From positions 90,990 through 154,989 of the forward strand of contig NZ_SMKW01000011.1 of NCBI RefSeq assembly GCF_004348985.1: DNA of 64,000 bases, given 5' to 3'. Positions 7,956-15,732 of the stretch are shown here, piece after piece; position 1 is the stretch's first letter, and each line of letters begins with the position of its first letter. Origin of the DNA: Saccharopolyspora elongata. Lineage in GTDB: Bacteria > Actinomycetota > Actinomycetes > Mycobacteriales > Pseudonocardiaceae. The notes beneath the pieces are model-generated. The model was given only the letters and a program-made list of their open reading frames with translations, made no database searches and was not told the DNA's origin. The position numbers and the translations under genes are program-made.

Positions 7956-9149
7956 GTGCCCGCGTGGCTGTTCGCACTACTAGCAGCGGCTTTCGTCTTC
8001 TACACCGATGATTACGTGATCGCGGGCGTTCTGCCGGAGATCGCGCGAGATCTGGGTGTCAGCGAGGCTCACGCCGGACAGCTGGTGACCGTCTTCTCCC
8101 TCACCGTCGCTCTCGTCGCGCCGATCGCCGGAGTCACCCTGGCCCGGGTGTCCCGCCGGTACCTGTTCACCGTCTCGTTCGTGATCTTCGTCGTGGCGAA
8201 CCTCTTGGCGGCCACGACGACCAGCTTCGGCCTGCTGGTGGCCCTGCGCGTCGTGGCGGCGATCGCGGCGGCGGCGTCCACCCCGGCGGTGTTCGCCTAC
8301 GCCGCCGAGCGAGCCCCGGAAAGCCACATCGGCAGGTACGTCGCAGTCGTGGCGCTCGGCGTCACGGGCTCGATCGCGGCCGGCGTCCCGATCGGTACCT
8401 GGATCGGCGGTCATTGGGGCTGGCGAACGACATTCGTCTCGATGGCGGTGGCCGGAGCCGCGGCGCTGGCATTCTTGCTCGCAACCCTCCCTCGCGAGCG
8501 CGGCGAGGCCGGCGACGTGCCGAGCATCCCCGAACAGTTGCGCGCCCTCGCCAGCGCGCCGGTATCGCTCGGGCTCATGGCGAACTGCGCGCTCATGACC
8601 GGATCGATGATGATGTTCACCTACACGGCCCCCTACCTCGACGCGGTGAGCGAGGCCGACGTCGATCAGCGCGCACTCGCGTTCAGCTCCTCCGGGGTGG
8701 CCGGCATCGTCTGCATCTGGGCAGGCGGAAAGGCCACCGACCGGTGGGGTTCGGACCGCACGCTGGTCGCCGGGATCAGCACCTTCACCGGCATCATGGT
8801 GCTCTTGGGCGTGCTCTGGTTCGCCCGCCCCGTACCGTTTTCCGTCCTCCTCGTGGTGGGGACGATCTGGGGCGGCATGGCCTTCTGGAATTCCCCGGCG
8901 ATTCAAGCGCGCCTCCACCTGCTCGCCGGACCGGCCGCACCGCAGGCATTGGCGCTCAACACGTCGGGCACGTACCTCGGAGTCTCGTTGGGCGGAGCCA
9001 TCGGAGGCTTGACCCTGAGCAGCCTGGGGGCCGGACTGCTGCCGGCCGTCGCGGCAGTCCTCGGACTGAGCGCATTGGCGCTGCTGGCGCTCGCGATCGG
9101 CGCCGCGAAGAAAACGCCGAGCGGTGCGGCAACTGCAACGGAACGCTGA
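7956..9149 (+). CDS. MFS transporter, drug-efflux (DHA1) type
   Basis: Major facilitator protein, 397 aa, about 12 membrane helices, inner membrane. The GTG at 7956 is chosen because AGGGAG lies 8 nt upstream and the product then starts directly with the first helix (VPAWLFALLAAAFVFYTDDY). Gly/Ala-rich helices and the cytoplasmic loop between helices 2 and 3 (LARVSRRY) resemble Cmr/AraJ-like proton antiporters. Substrate unknown; exporters with an adjacent tetR commonly remove toxic compounds. With the tetR next door destroyed, expression may be constitutive. Confidence 0.88.
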   Translation: MPAWLFALLAAAFVFYTDDYVIAGVLPEIARDLGVSEAHAGQLVTVFSLTVALVAPIAGVTLARVSRRYLFTVSFVIFVVANLLAATTTSFGLLVALRVVAAIAAAASTPAVFAYAAERAPESHIGRYVAVVALGVTGSIAAGVPIGTWIGGHWGWRTTFVSMAVAGAAALAFLLATLPRERGEAGDVPSIPEQLRALASAPVSLGLMANCALMTGSMMMFTYTAPYLDAVSEADVDQRALAFSSSGVAGIVCIWAGGKATDRWGSDRTLVAGISTFTGIMVLLGVLWFARPVPFSVLLVVGTIWGGMAFWNSPAIQARLHLLAGPAAPQALALNTSGTYLGVSLGGAIGGLTLSSLGAGLLPAVAAVLGLSALALLALAIGAAKKTPSGAATATER

Positions 9150-9159
9150 ACCCCGCAAC

Positions 9160-9245
9160 GGCGCGGGCCTCGACGTTCACGCCATGCCGGACCTGACGCC
9201 GTGGGTGCGCCACGTGCAGCACTTCCCGCTACCCGGCAGGCCGCT
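9160..9245 (+). pseudogene. Fragment of a molybdenum hydroxylase large-subunit gene
   Basis: About 85 bp encoding GAGLDVHAMPDLTPWVRHVQ and further residues closely match positions 11249-11310 inside the intact large-subunit gene (GADLDVRAVPDLMPWVRGVQ), at both DNA and protein level. No start and no flanking homology. This looks like a relic of a second copy, about 2 kb upstream of the intact gene. Confidence 0.7.
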
Positions 9246-9257
9246 GACCGGCGCGCG

Positions 9258-9295
9258 GGGCCGTGAGTCTTTGGGGCGCCACAGACTCACGGCCC
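9258..9295. terminator. 13-bp stem hairpin between convergent genes
   Basis: GGGCCGTGAGTCT (9258-9270) pairs perfectly with AGACTCACGGCCC (9283-9295) around a 12-nt loop. It lies between the MFS gene and the converging small gene at 9308, so it can serve as a bidirectional terminator. Its CGTGAGT core relates it to the CTCGTGAGTG hairpin family found elsewhere in the window. Confidence 0.65.
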
Positions 9296-9307
9296 ACGCC
9301 CGCCCCT

Positions 9308-9610
9308 TCAGAGCCAGACGAGGCGGAGGTCTCGGATCAACGAGAAGCATTCCAGCGCGCCTTCGGCGGAGTCGGAGTTGCCGGTCCAGCCGTGCGGGCT
9401 GACGAACACCGCGCCCGGACCGTCGGCGCCGGGAGCACGGCGAAAGTCCAGGCCCCACAGGTAGATCCGCGCGTCGGTGACCCCATCACCATCGCGCGCG
9501 ACTTCGCACAACGCGAACTTCCTCGGCTGGTGAGCCCCGGCCAGGTCCTCCAGCACTGCCGGAAGCTCGTCCTCATCCCAAGGGCCCAACGAAAAACGCC
9601 GCTCCAACAT
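9308..9610 (-). CDS. Small conserved-looking protein of unknown function
   Basis: About 100 aa, acidic, soluble, no recognised domain. The sequence (WDEDELPAVLEDLAGAH, IYLWGLDFRRAPG, GALECFSLIRDLRLVWL) has an ordinary protein-like composition. Start uncertain: ATG 9610 has GGGAG 5 nt upstream, while the frame stays open to ATG 9640. It is transcribed away from the XRE regulator at 9730, so the two share a divergent promoter region. Small companions beside XRE/DUF397 loci are common in actinomycetes, and that is the only functional hint. Confidence 0.65.
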   Translation of the reverse strand: MLERRFSLGPWDEDELPAVLEDLAGAHQPRKFALCEVARDGDGVTDARIYLWGLDFRRAPGADGPGAVFVSPHGWTGNSDSAEGALECFSLIRDLRLVWL

Positions 9611-9729
9611 CCCGACTCCCATCTGCCGATCAACCTGCAAGAAGGTTAGCGAGAAACTTGCTCGTTAACAGTCGCTGATCCAGGTGATCGATCTTCCGGT
9701 AACCGATTTGGGTGCAGCGGGGTGCCAAG

Positions 9730-10596
9730 ATGAGCAGCATGGCGATGTCCCCGGACCCGAAGGTGCTCAAGATCCAGATCGGGATCGAGTTGCGCCGCTT
9801 GCGTGAGAACGCAGGTCACACAGCAGCCGAAGCAGCAGAGGCCCTGGGCGGCGCGGTACCCAAGATCAGCAAGATCGAGAACGGCAAACAGGCCGCCACA
9901 CCAGAAGAAGTCGAGAAGCTGGCCGACCTCTACGGCACACCAGCGAAACGCCGGAAGTACTTGGCGAACCTTGCGGCACAGGTCCCGAAACGCAGCCGTC
10001 GCCGGACCATGTACCGCGACGCCGTACCGGACTGGGTTCAACGATTCTTCGCCCTGGAATCCGAAGCCACCGAGATGAAGATCTACGAAGTAGAGCTCAT
10101 CACCGGGCTCTTCCAGATCGAGGACTACGCACGGGCCACGCTGCTCGCATGGGAGCCTGCGGCCGACCCACGGCTCGTGGAAAGCCACGTCAAAACCCGG
10201 ATGGAACGTCAGGCCGTGCTCGCGCGGACTGACCCGGCGCTCGATCTGCATGTCGTGCTCAGCGAGTCAGCATTGCACCGCGTGCAGGGCAGCCAAGACG
10301 TGATGGCGCGACAACTCAACCACCTGCTTGAAGTCTCAGAGCTGCCGAACGTCCGGCTCCAGGTCCTGCCGTTCGACGCCAATCGCATCGCCGTCACTTC
10401 ATCGGCAGCATTGATGCATCTCTCCGACCAGCAACTTTCGACGGTGTACCTGGAGGACTTCCTCGGCGCCACCTATCTGTGGGAGCCGGAGGAATACACT
10501 CGGTACAGCGTCATCTTCGAGCGACTGAGCAACGCTGCACTGCCTGTCCCGAAGACCCGACAACTCATTGCTCGCGTGCTCAAGAAGTACCGGTGA
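9730..10596 (+). CDS. XRE-family regulator with DUF5753 domain
   Basis: Helix-turn-helix DNA-binding protein, about 288 aa. The N-terminal XRE HTH (residues about 10-65: LRRLRENAGHTAAEAAEALG, then KISKIENGK) is followed by a DUF5753 region from about 95 onward (ITGLFQIEDYARA, NVRLQVLPFDA, VYLEDFLGATYL). Such proteins in actinomycetes are typically paired with a downstream DUF397 gene, here 18 bp away, and take part in developmental or antibiotic regulation. ATG 9730 is chosen; the frame is open a few codons further up (9712) and no strong ribosome-binding site decides the start. Confidence 0.93.
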   Translation: MSSMAMSPDPKVLKIQIGIELRRLRENAGHTAAEAAEALGGAVPKISKIENGKQAATPEEVEKLADLYGTPAKRRKYLANLAAQVPKRSRRRTMYRDAVPDWVQRFFALESEATEMKIYEVELITGLFQIEDYARATLLAWEPAADPRLVESHVKTRMERQAVLARTDPALDLHVVLSESALHRVQGSQDVMARQLNHLLEVSELPNVRLQVLPFDANRIAVTSSAALMHLSDQQLSTVYLEDFLGATYLWEPEEYTRYSVIFERLSNAALPVPKTRQLIARVLKKYR

Positions 10597-10614
10597 CCAC
10601 CGGGAGGAACAACG

Positions 10615-10806
10615 ATGTCGGCCTTAGCTCTTGAGAATGCCGCTTGGCGCAAATCCAGCTATAGCCAGGGCAACGGCGGCGTGTGCGTCGAGGTTGCTGT
10701 TCAGCCGGCTGTCGTCGGTGTTCGGGACTCGAAGGATCCCGATGGCCCGGTGCTCGTCTTCGATTCCGGCTCCTTCGCGCGGTTCCTCGGCACCTTGAAG
10801 GGTTAG
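10615..10806 (+). CDS. DUF397 small protein
   Basis: 63 aa, DUF397: the WRKSSYSQGNGGVCVEVAV opening, GVRDSKDP centre and FARFLGTLKG end are the family signature. GGGAGG sits 8 nt before the ATG. It follows the XRE/DUF5753 gene as its usual partner. DUF397 proteins are thought to act with or against the adjacent HTH protein; a toxin-antitoxin role has been proposed for such pairs but nothing here proves it. Confidence 0.92.
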   Translation: MSALALENAAWRKSSYSQGNGGVCVEVAVQPAVVGVRDSKDPDGPVLVFDSGSFARFLGTLKG

Positions 10807-10831
10807 GCACGCAGAATTGCCCGGTCAGAGC

Positions 10832-10875
10832 TCGTGAGTGGTTTGGAGTGCTATGGCGCTCCAAACCACTCACGA
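10832..10875. repeat. CTCGTGAGTG hairpin family, copy 1
   Basis: A long inverted repeat: TCGTGAGTGGTTTGGAG pairs with CTCCAAACCACTCACGA around a short loop containing CTATGG. It lies 26 bp after the DUF397 stop and may terminate that transcript. Related copies are at 22746, 33220 and 58811, always between genes. Confidence 0.8.
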
Positions 10876-11020
10876 CCCGTGACCTGCGGATAGCTCTGCC
10901 CGAAGGCTCCAGAGCCAACTTCCGGAGGATTGCGCGCGTGCCGGGGCTGCCGCACGCTACCCGAGGGATCGCCGCCGCCACCGCGCTGGGCCGCGGCGCA
11001 CTCGGTGGCTAGGAGGGCTG

Positions 11021-13393
11021 ATGGTGCAACCGGAGCAGAGCATGCGGCCGACGCTGCTCGGCGTCCGGGTTCCCCGCATCGAGGACGACCGCCTGGTCAC
11101 CGGGCGCGGCCGGTACATCGCCGACGTCGTCCTGCCCGGCATGGTCGAGGCGGCGTTCGTCCGCAGCGACGTTCCGCACGCGCAGGTGCGCGGCGTCGAC
11201 ACTGCGGCCGCGCTGGATTCCCCTGGGGTGCACGCGGCGTTCTCCGGCGCGGACCTCGACGTTCGCGCCGTTCCGGACCTGATGCCGTGGGTGCGGGGTG
11301 TGCAGCACTATCCGCTGGCGCGCGACCGGGTGCGCTTCGTCGGCTGCCCGCTGGCGGTGGTCGTCGCCGACGACCGCTACCTCGCCGAAGACGCCGCCGA
11401 ACTCGTCGACGCCGACCTCGAACCGCTGCCCACCGTCGACACCGCCGAGGACGCCCTCGCCGAGGACGCGCCGCTGCTCTACCCGGAATGGGGCGATAAC
11501 CTCCTGCTGTCGATGCCCGCCCCGGAGAACCCGGCCGTGGACGAGGCGTTCGACCGGCTGCGCACGATCAGCGGCACCTACACCACGCACCGCCACGCGG
11601 CCGTGCCCATGGAACCCCGCGGCGTCGTTGCCGAGTACCGCGACGACCGGCTGACGGTGTGGACCTCCACCCAGGCCGCCTTCATCGTGCGCTCGATGCT
11701 CTCCCAGGTGCTGGGCCTGCCGGAACGCGACATCCGGGTGATCACGCCCGACGTCGGCGGCGGATTCGGGCAGAAGAACGAGGTCTACCCCGAGGACTAC
11801 GTGATCCCGTGGCTGGCGATGCGGCTGCGCCGCCCGGTGCGCTGGCTCGAAGACCGCCACGAGCACCTGATCACCGCCTGCCACGCCCGCGACATGCGCA
11901 TCGAGCTGTCCGCCGCGGTCCGCGACGACGGCACCATCGCGGCGCTGCGCGGCCGGGTCCGCACCGATCTGGGTTCCGGCGAGGTGTTCCCCGGCGGGTT
12001 CGGCCCCAGCCTGGTCGCCGTCGGTTCGCTGTGCGGGCCGTACCGGATTCCGCACCAGTGCGTGGCGGTGCAGGGCGTGGTCACCAACAAGACGCCGCTC
12101 GGCGCCTACCGCGGTTTCGGCATGCCGGAGGGCACCTTCGCCATCGAGCGGCTGGTCGACAAGATCGGGCGCGAGCTGGGCATCGATCCGGTCGAGCTGC
12201 GCCGCCGGATGATCCTCGAGCCGCACGAGCTCCCCTACGAGACCGCCGCCGGTGCCCGGCTGGACTCCGGCAGCCACCGCGCGGCCTTCGACCGCGCCGT
12301 CGAGATCGGCGAGCGGCTGCTGGCCGCCGAACGGGAACGAGCCGAGCCCGGCACGCACCTCGGCGTCGGCTACGCCACCTACATCGAAGGCGTTGCCGCC
12401 AGCGCGTTCTCGATCACCGGCACCTTCAGCGGGCAGGACTCCGCGGACGTGCGCTTCGACGCCGACGGCGGCGTCACCGCGGCGGTCGGCATCTCGGCCA
12501 TGGGCCAGGGCGCGCACACCACGGTGGCCACCCTCGTCGCCGAGGAGCTCGCCCTGCCGATCGAGCAAGTGCGGGTGGTGATGGGCGACACCGACACCGC
12601 CCCGTTCGGCCTGGGCAGCTGGGCCAGCCGCGGCGCCGTCGTCGCCGGCGGCGCGATCGCGCAGGCCGCCGAAGTGTTGCGGCGCAAGGGAACCGAGATC
12701 GCCGCGCACCTGCTGGAAGCCGCGCCGGAAGACCTGGAGCTCGCCGACGGCGGATTCCAGGTGCGCGGCAGCCCCGGCAGCTCGGTGCCCTGGGAGCGGG
12801 TGGCGCGGGTGGCGCTGACCCGCACCTTCGAGCTGCCGCCAGGCGTAGCGCCCGGGCTCGACGCGCGCGCGAGCTACGAGCCGCCCGGGATGGACCACGT
12901 GCCGCGTCCCGACGGGAAGATGAACGCCTCGACCACGTACACCAATGCCGCGCACGCCGCGGTCGTCGCGGTCGATCCCGCCACCGGCGAGGTGCAGGTG
13001 GTGCGGTACGCGGTCGTGCACGACTGCGGGCGCGTGATCAACCCGCTGACCGTCGCCGGGCAGATCCACGGCGGCGTCGCGCAGGGCATCGGCGGCACGC
13101 TCTACGAGCAGCTGCCCTACGAGGACGGCCAGCCGCTGGCCACCACGTTCATGGAGTACCTGCTGCCCACCGCATGCGAGATCCCGGACATCGCAACCGA
13201 GGAGTTGTGCAGCCCGGCACCCGAAACCCCGTTCGGGATCAAGGGCGTCGGCGAGGCGGGCATCATCGGCCCGCCGGCCGCGATCGTGCGCGCCGTCGAG
13301 CACGCCCTGGAACCGCTCGGGGTGGCCGACATCGACACCACGCCGCTGACGCCATCGGTGGTGCGGCGGCTGATCGAGGAGGCCGCGTCGTGA
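11021..13393 (+). CDS. Molybdenum hydroxylase large subunit (xanthine dehydrogenase/CoxL family)
   Basis: Molybdopterin-binding catalytic subunit, 790 aa, family-typical length. GGGFGQKNEVYPED marks the first Mo-cofactor region and GVGEAGIIG carries the catalytic base, about Glu745. The active-site loop reads AYRGFG (about residues 362-367), not the AYxCSFR of genuine form I CO dehydrogenase, so oxidation of an aldehyde, purine or other N-heterocycle is more likely than CO. AGGAGGG lies 4 nt before the ATG. Order L-M-S with GTGA and ATGACTGA overlaps. No maturation genes (coxD/E/F, xdhC) are adjacent; the MoxR/VWA operon at 34-42 kb is unrelated by position. Confidence 0.93.
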   Translation: MVQPEQSMRPTLLGVRVPRIEDDRLVTGRGRYIADVVLPGMVEAAFVRSDVPHAQVRGVDTAAALDSPGVHAAFSGADLDVRAVPDLMPWVRGVQHYPLARDRVRFVGCPLAVVVADDRYLAEDAAELVDADLEPLPTVDTAEDALAEDAPLLYPEWGDNLLLSMPAPENPAVDEAFDRLRTISGTYTTHRHAAVPMEPRGVVAEYRDDRLTVWTSTQAAFIVRSMLSQVLGLPERDIRVITPDVGGGFGQKNEVYPEDYVIPWLAMRLRRPVRWLEDRHEHLITACHARDMRIELSAAVRDDGTIAALRGRVRTDLGSGEVFPGGFGPSLVAVGSLCGPYRIPHQCVAVQGVVTNKTPLGAYRGFGMPEGTFAIERLVDKIGRELGIDPVELRRRMILEPHELPYETAAGARLDSGSHRAAFDRAVEIGERLLAAERERAEPGTHLGVGYATYIEGVAASAFSITGTFSGQDSADVRFDADGGVTAAVGISAMGQGAHTTVATLVAEELALPIEQVRVVMGDTDTAPFGLGSWASRGAVVAGGAIAQAAEVLRRKGTEIAAHLLEAAPEDLELADGGFQVRGSPGSSVPWERVARVALTRTFELPPGVAPGLDARASYEPPGMDHVPRPDGKMNASTTYTNAAHAAVVAVDPATGEVQVVRYAVVHDCGRVINPLTVAGQIHGGVAQGIGGTLYEQLPYEDGQPLATTFMEYLLPTACEIPDIATEELCSPAPETPFGIKGVGEAGIIGPPAAIVRAVEHALEPLGVADIDTTPLTPSVVRRLIEEAAS

Positions 13394-14238
13394 AGCCGCC
13401 ACCATTCGACTACGTCCGCCCCGACAGCCTCGGCGAAGCGGTGCGGCTGCTCGCCGCTGACGAGGACGCGAAGGCCCTCGCCGGCGGGCAGAGCCTGATG
13501 CCGATGATGAACTTCCGGCTCGCCCGCCCGAGCATCCTGGTCGACATCGGACGCCTGCCGGAGCTGAGCGAGCTGCGCCGCGAGGACGGCGTGCTGGTCA
13601 TCGGGGCGGGCGTACGGCAGCGGGCCGCCGAGACCTCGCCGCTGGTGCGGCAGGCCTGCCCGCTGCTCGGTCAGGCACTGCGCCACGTCGGCCATCACCA
13701 GATCCGCTCCCGCGGCACCATCGGCGGCTCCCTGGCGCACGCGGACCCGGCGGCGGAGCTGTGCGCGGCAGCGTGCGCCCTGGACGCCGAGGTCGTGGTG
13801 ACGGGCACCGGCGGCCGACGCACCGTGCCCGCCGCCGAGCTGTTCGTCGCGCCCTACCAGACCTCGCTAGCCGCCGACGAGATCCTCACCGAGGTGCGGG
13901 TGCCGATCCGCGACGCCCGCCACGGCTTCGCCGAGATCGCCCGGCGGGCCGGGGATTTCGCCCTCGCAGGCGTGGCCGCGGTCCTGGAGTTCGACGGCGG
14001 CACCGTGACCCGCGCGCGACTGGCCGGTCTCGGCATCGGCGGCACGGTGAGGAGGCTGCCCGAGGCTGAAAAGGTCCTGCGCGGGCGGGCGCTCGACGCC
14101 GATGCGATCGGTGCCGCAGCAGGCGCCGCCGCCGACTCCGCCACGCCGCCCGACGACCTCCACGCCGATCGGGAAACCCGCCGCGCCGCACTGCGCGCGG
14201 CAGCACAGCGAGCTCTGGAGCAGGTGGCGCATGACTGA
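13390..14238 (+). CDS. Molybdenum hydroxylase FAD-binding subunit (CoxM-like)
   Basis: Electron-transfer flavoprotein subunit, 282 aa. The FAD pyrophosphate motif AGGQSLMPMMNFRLA is near residue 31-45 and the second FAD motif TIGGSLAHADPAAE near 110-123; the C-terminal third is the CO-dehydrogenase flavoprotein C-terminal domain. The GTG start overlaps the large-subunit stop (GTGA). It takes electrons from the iron-sulfur subunit encoded next and passes them to an unknown acceptor. Confidence 0.94.
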   Translation: MKPPPFDYVRPDSLGEAVRLLAADEDAKALAGGQSLMPMMNFRLARPSILVDIGRLPELSELRREDGVLVIGAGVRQRAAETSPLVRQACPLLGQALRHVGHHQIRSRGTIGGSLAHADPAAELCAAACALDAEVVVTGTGGRRTVPAAELFVAPYQTSLAADEILTEVRVPIRDARHGFAEIARRAGDFALAGVAAVLEFDGGTVTRARLAGLGIGGTVRRLPEAEKVLRGRALDADAIGAAAGAAADSATPPDDLHADRETRRAALRAAAQRALEQVAHD

Positions 14239-14710
14239 CGTCCCGGCCGCGAACCGCGAGATCGCGCTCACCGTCAACGGTCGCGAGGTCCGCCGCCTCG
14301 TGCCGGTGCGCCGCCTGCTGGTGGACTTCCTGCGCGACGACCTCGGCCACACCGGCACCCACGCCGGCTGCGAGCACGGCATCTGCGGCGCGTGCACGGT
14401 CCTCATCGACGGCGAGCCCGCGCGTTCCTGCATCACGCTGACCGTGCAGGCCGAGGGCACCGAGGTGACCACGGTGGAAGGCCTCACCCCCGACGGGGGC
14501 TTGAGCCCGATGCAGCAGGCATTCAAGGACTGCCACGGCCTCCAATGCGGTTTCTGCACGCCAGGATTCATCGCGACGCTGTCCGCCGCCGATCCCGGCG
14601 AGCACCCCGACGACGAAGCCATCCGCGAACTGCTGTCCGGGAACCTGTGCCGCTGCACCGGCTACCAGCACATCGTCGACGCCGTCAACAAGGCCTGGGG
14701 CCGGGACTAG
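14231..14710 (+). CDS. Molybdenum hydroxylase [2Fe-2S] subunit (CoxS-like)
   Basis: 159 aa. The N-terminal plant-ferredoxin-type cluster is bound by CEHGICGACTVLIDGEPARSC-like spacing (C-x4-C-x2-C-x11-C), and the C-terminal helical domain binds the second cluster through CGFC and CRC in GNLCRCTGY. ATG 14231 overlaps the FAD-subunit stop by 8 nt (ATGACTGA). This completes the L-M-S enzyme. All expected cysteines are present. Confidence 0.95.
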   Translation: MTDVPAANREIALTVNGREVRRLVPVRRLLVDFLRDDLGHTGTHAGCEHGICGACTVLIDGEPARSCITLTVQAEGTEVTTVEGLTPDGGLSPMQQAFKDCHGLQCGFCTPGFIATLSAADPGEHPDDEAIRELLSGNLCRCTGYQHIVDAVNKAWGRD

Positions 14711-14985
14711 AGCTCGTAATAGGGGCTGTTTGAGAACTCGTTTGCGTAGTGGTGGCTCCTCGTTGGCTGGTGTGAGGTGAACGGCCCGTTCGTCCCGATA
14801 GGCGAGGTGAACAGGCCGTTCGCTTCACCTACCTGACGCCGGTGGGCACCAGCTGGTGTGAGGTGAACGGCCCGTTCGTCCCGATAGGCGAGGTGAACAG
14901 GCCGTTCGCTTCACCGCATTGAAGGCACAAGCCGCCCTACCACGACCCCACACCACCACATCCCAAACAGGCTCATAACAGCCCG
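14711..14985. repeat. MITE-like block with an exact 64-bp direct repeat
   Basis: No gene. An identical 64-bp unit occurs at 14766-14829 and 14852-14915 (period 86 bp). Each unit can fold because GGTGAACGGCC near its start is complementary to the GGCCGTT...TTCACC at its end. The outer edges are imperfect inverted repeats: GGGCTGTTTGAGAAC near 14728 against CCCAAACAGGCTCATAACAG near 14962. Terminal inverted repeats enclosing non-coding DNA suggest a MITE or an IS remnant inserted between the hydroxylase and hydrolase genes. Confidence 0.6.
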
Positions 14986-14987
14986 GC

Positions 14988-15569
14988 TCAGAGCGATTCG
15001 AGGAACGCGAGCGCGACCGACCACGCCTCCGTGGTGGCCTCCGCGTCGTAGTCCGGCAGGTCCGGATCGGTGAACAGGTGCCCGGCGCCCGGGTACTGGA
15101 AGATCTCGACGTCCGCCCCGGCCCGCCGCATCTGCAGATACCAGGAGTTCAGCCAGTCGGCCGTCTCGAACGGGTCGGGGTCGGCGACGTGCAGCTGCAC
15201 GGGCAGGTCGTCGACGGCCGCGTTCTCGGCGATGTCCGAGGTGCCGTGCAGGAGCAGCAGGCCGCGGGCCTTCTCGTCGGCCAGCGCGAGGTTCTGCGAG
15301 ATGGCCGCGCCCAACGACAACCCGGCGTACACCAGCCCCTTGTCGCTGTGCGGGGCCGCCGCCTGCACGGCGCGGCGCAGCAGCTCGTCCCGGCCGATCT
15401 CCTCCGTGATGCGCATGCCGTCCTCGACCGTCTCCGCGGTCCGGCCGTCGAACAGGTCGGGGACGTGCACCTCGTGACCGGCCACGCGCAGCCGCTCGGC
15501 GGCGGCTTGCACGGCGGGCCGCAGGCCGAACGCGGAATGAAGCAACAGGATGTCCACGGGGACATCCAA
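14988..15569 (-). CDS. Dienelactone-hydrolase-like alpha/beta hydrolase
   Basis: Soluble alpha/beta hydrolase, about 193 aa, dienelactone hydrolase fold. The nucleophile elbow is GLSLG, so Ser replaces the Cys of classical DLH. The acid is probably in VADPDPFE and the His is in GAGHLFTDPDL, a typical DLH ending. A carboxyl-ester or lactone substrate is likely, but the Cys-to-Ser change argues against true dienelactone hydrolase. Start uncertain: the frame opens with TTG at 15569; GTG 15557 is an alternative and no clear ribosome-binding site decides. Monocistronic, converging on the repeat block. Confidence 0.85.
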   Translation of the reverse strand: MDVPVDILLLHSAFGLRPAVQAAAERLRVAGHEVHVPDLFDGRTAETVEDGMRITEEIGRDELLRRAVQAAAPHSDKGLVYAGLSLGAAISQNLALADEKARGLLLLHGTSDIAENAAVDDLPVQLHVADPDPFETADWLNSWYLQMRRAGADVEIFQYPGAGHLFTDPDLPDYDAEATTEAWSVALAFLESL

Positions 15570-15626
15570 TCAGCCCGCCGCACCCAGGGCCCGGGACGGG
15601 CACCGGCGCCGAATCATTGCAATAGT

Positions 15627-15684
15627 CATTGACACAGTCGTCGATGTCATCGATCCTGGTACCTGTTACTCGCGTTAGCAGGTA
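15627..15684 (+). promoter_or_regulatory. Promoter and two operator-like palindromes before the AurF-type gene
   Basis: A TTGACA box at 15629-15634 is followed after 17 bp by GATCCT, a plausible sigma-70-type promoter. It is embedded in CATTGACACAGTCGTCGATG (15627-15646), an inverted repeat of CAT-x-GAC/GTC-x-ATG. A second inverted repeat, TACCTG and CAGGTA separated by 13 bp, spans 15660-15684 just downstream of the -10. Both look like dimeric repressor sites. No regulator gene is adjacent. Confidence 0.5.
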
Positions 15685-15732
15685 TCGCCGGGTAACGCGA
15701 GACCACCGCCGCCACCGTCGCAGGGAGCGCCC

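Noticed and set aside
9712..10806. Toxin-antitoxin system from the XRE-DUF397 pair
   Set aside because: Such pairs are abundant in actinomycetes and are best described as regulators; nothing in the sequence shows toxicity.
11021..14710. Aerobic carbon monoxide dehydrogenase
   Set aside because: The active-site loop is AYRGFG, not AYxCSFR, and no coxD/E/F-type maturation genes are adjacent. Kept as a generic molybdenum hydroxylase.
14766..14915. CRISPR array
   Set aside because: Only two repeat units of 64 bp with one 22-bp spacer, each unit self-complementary, no cas genes.
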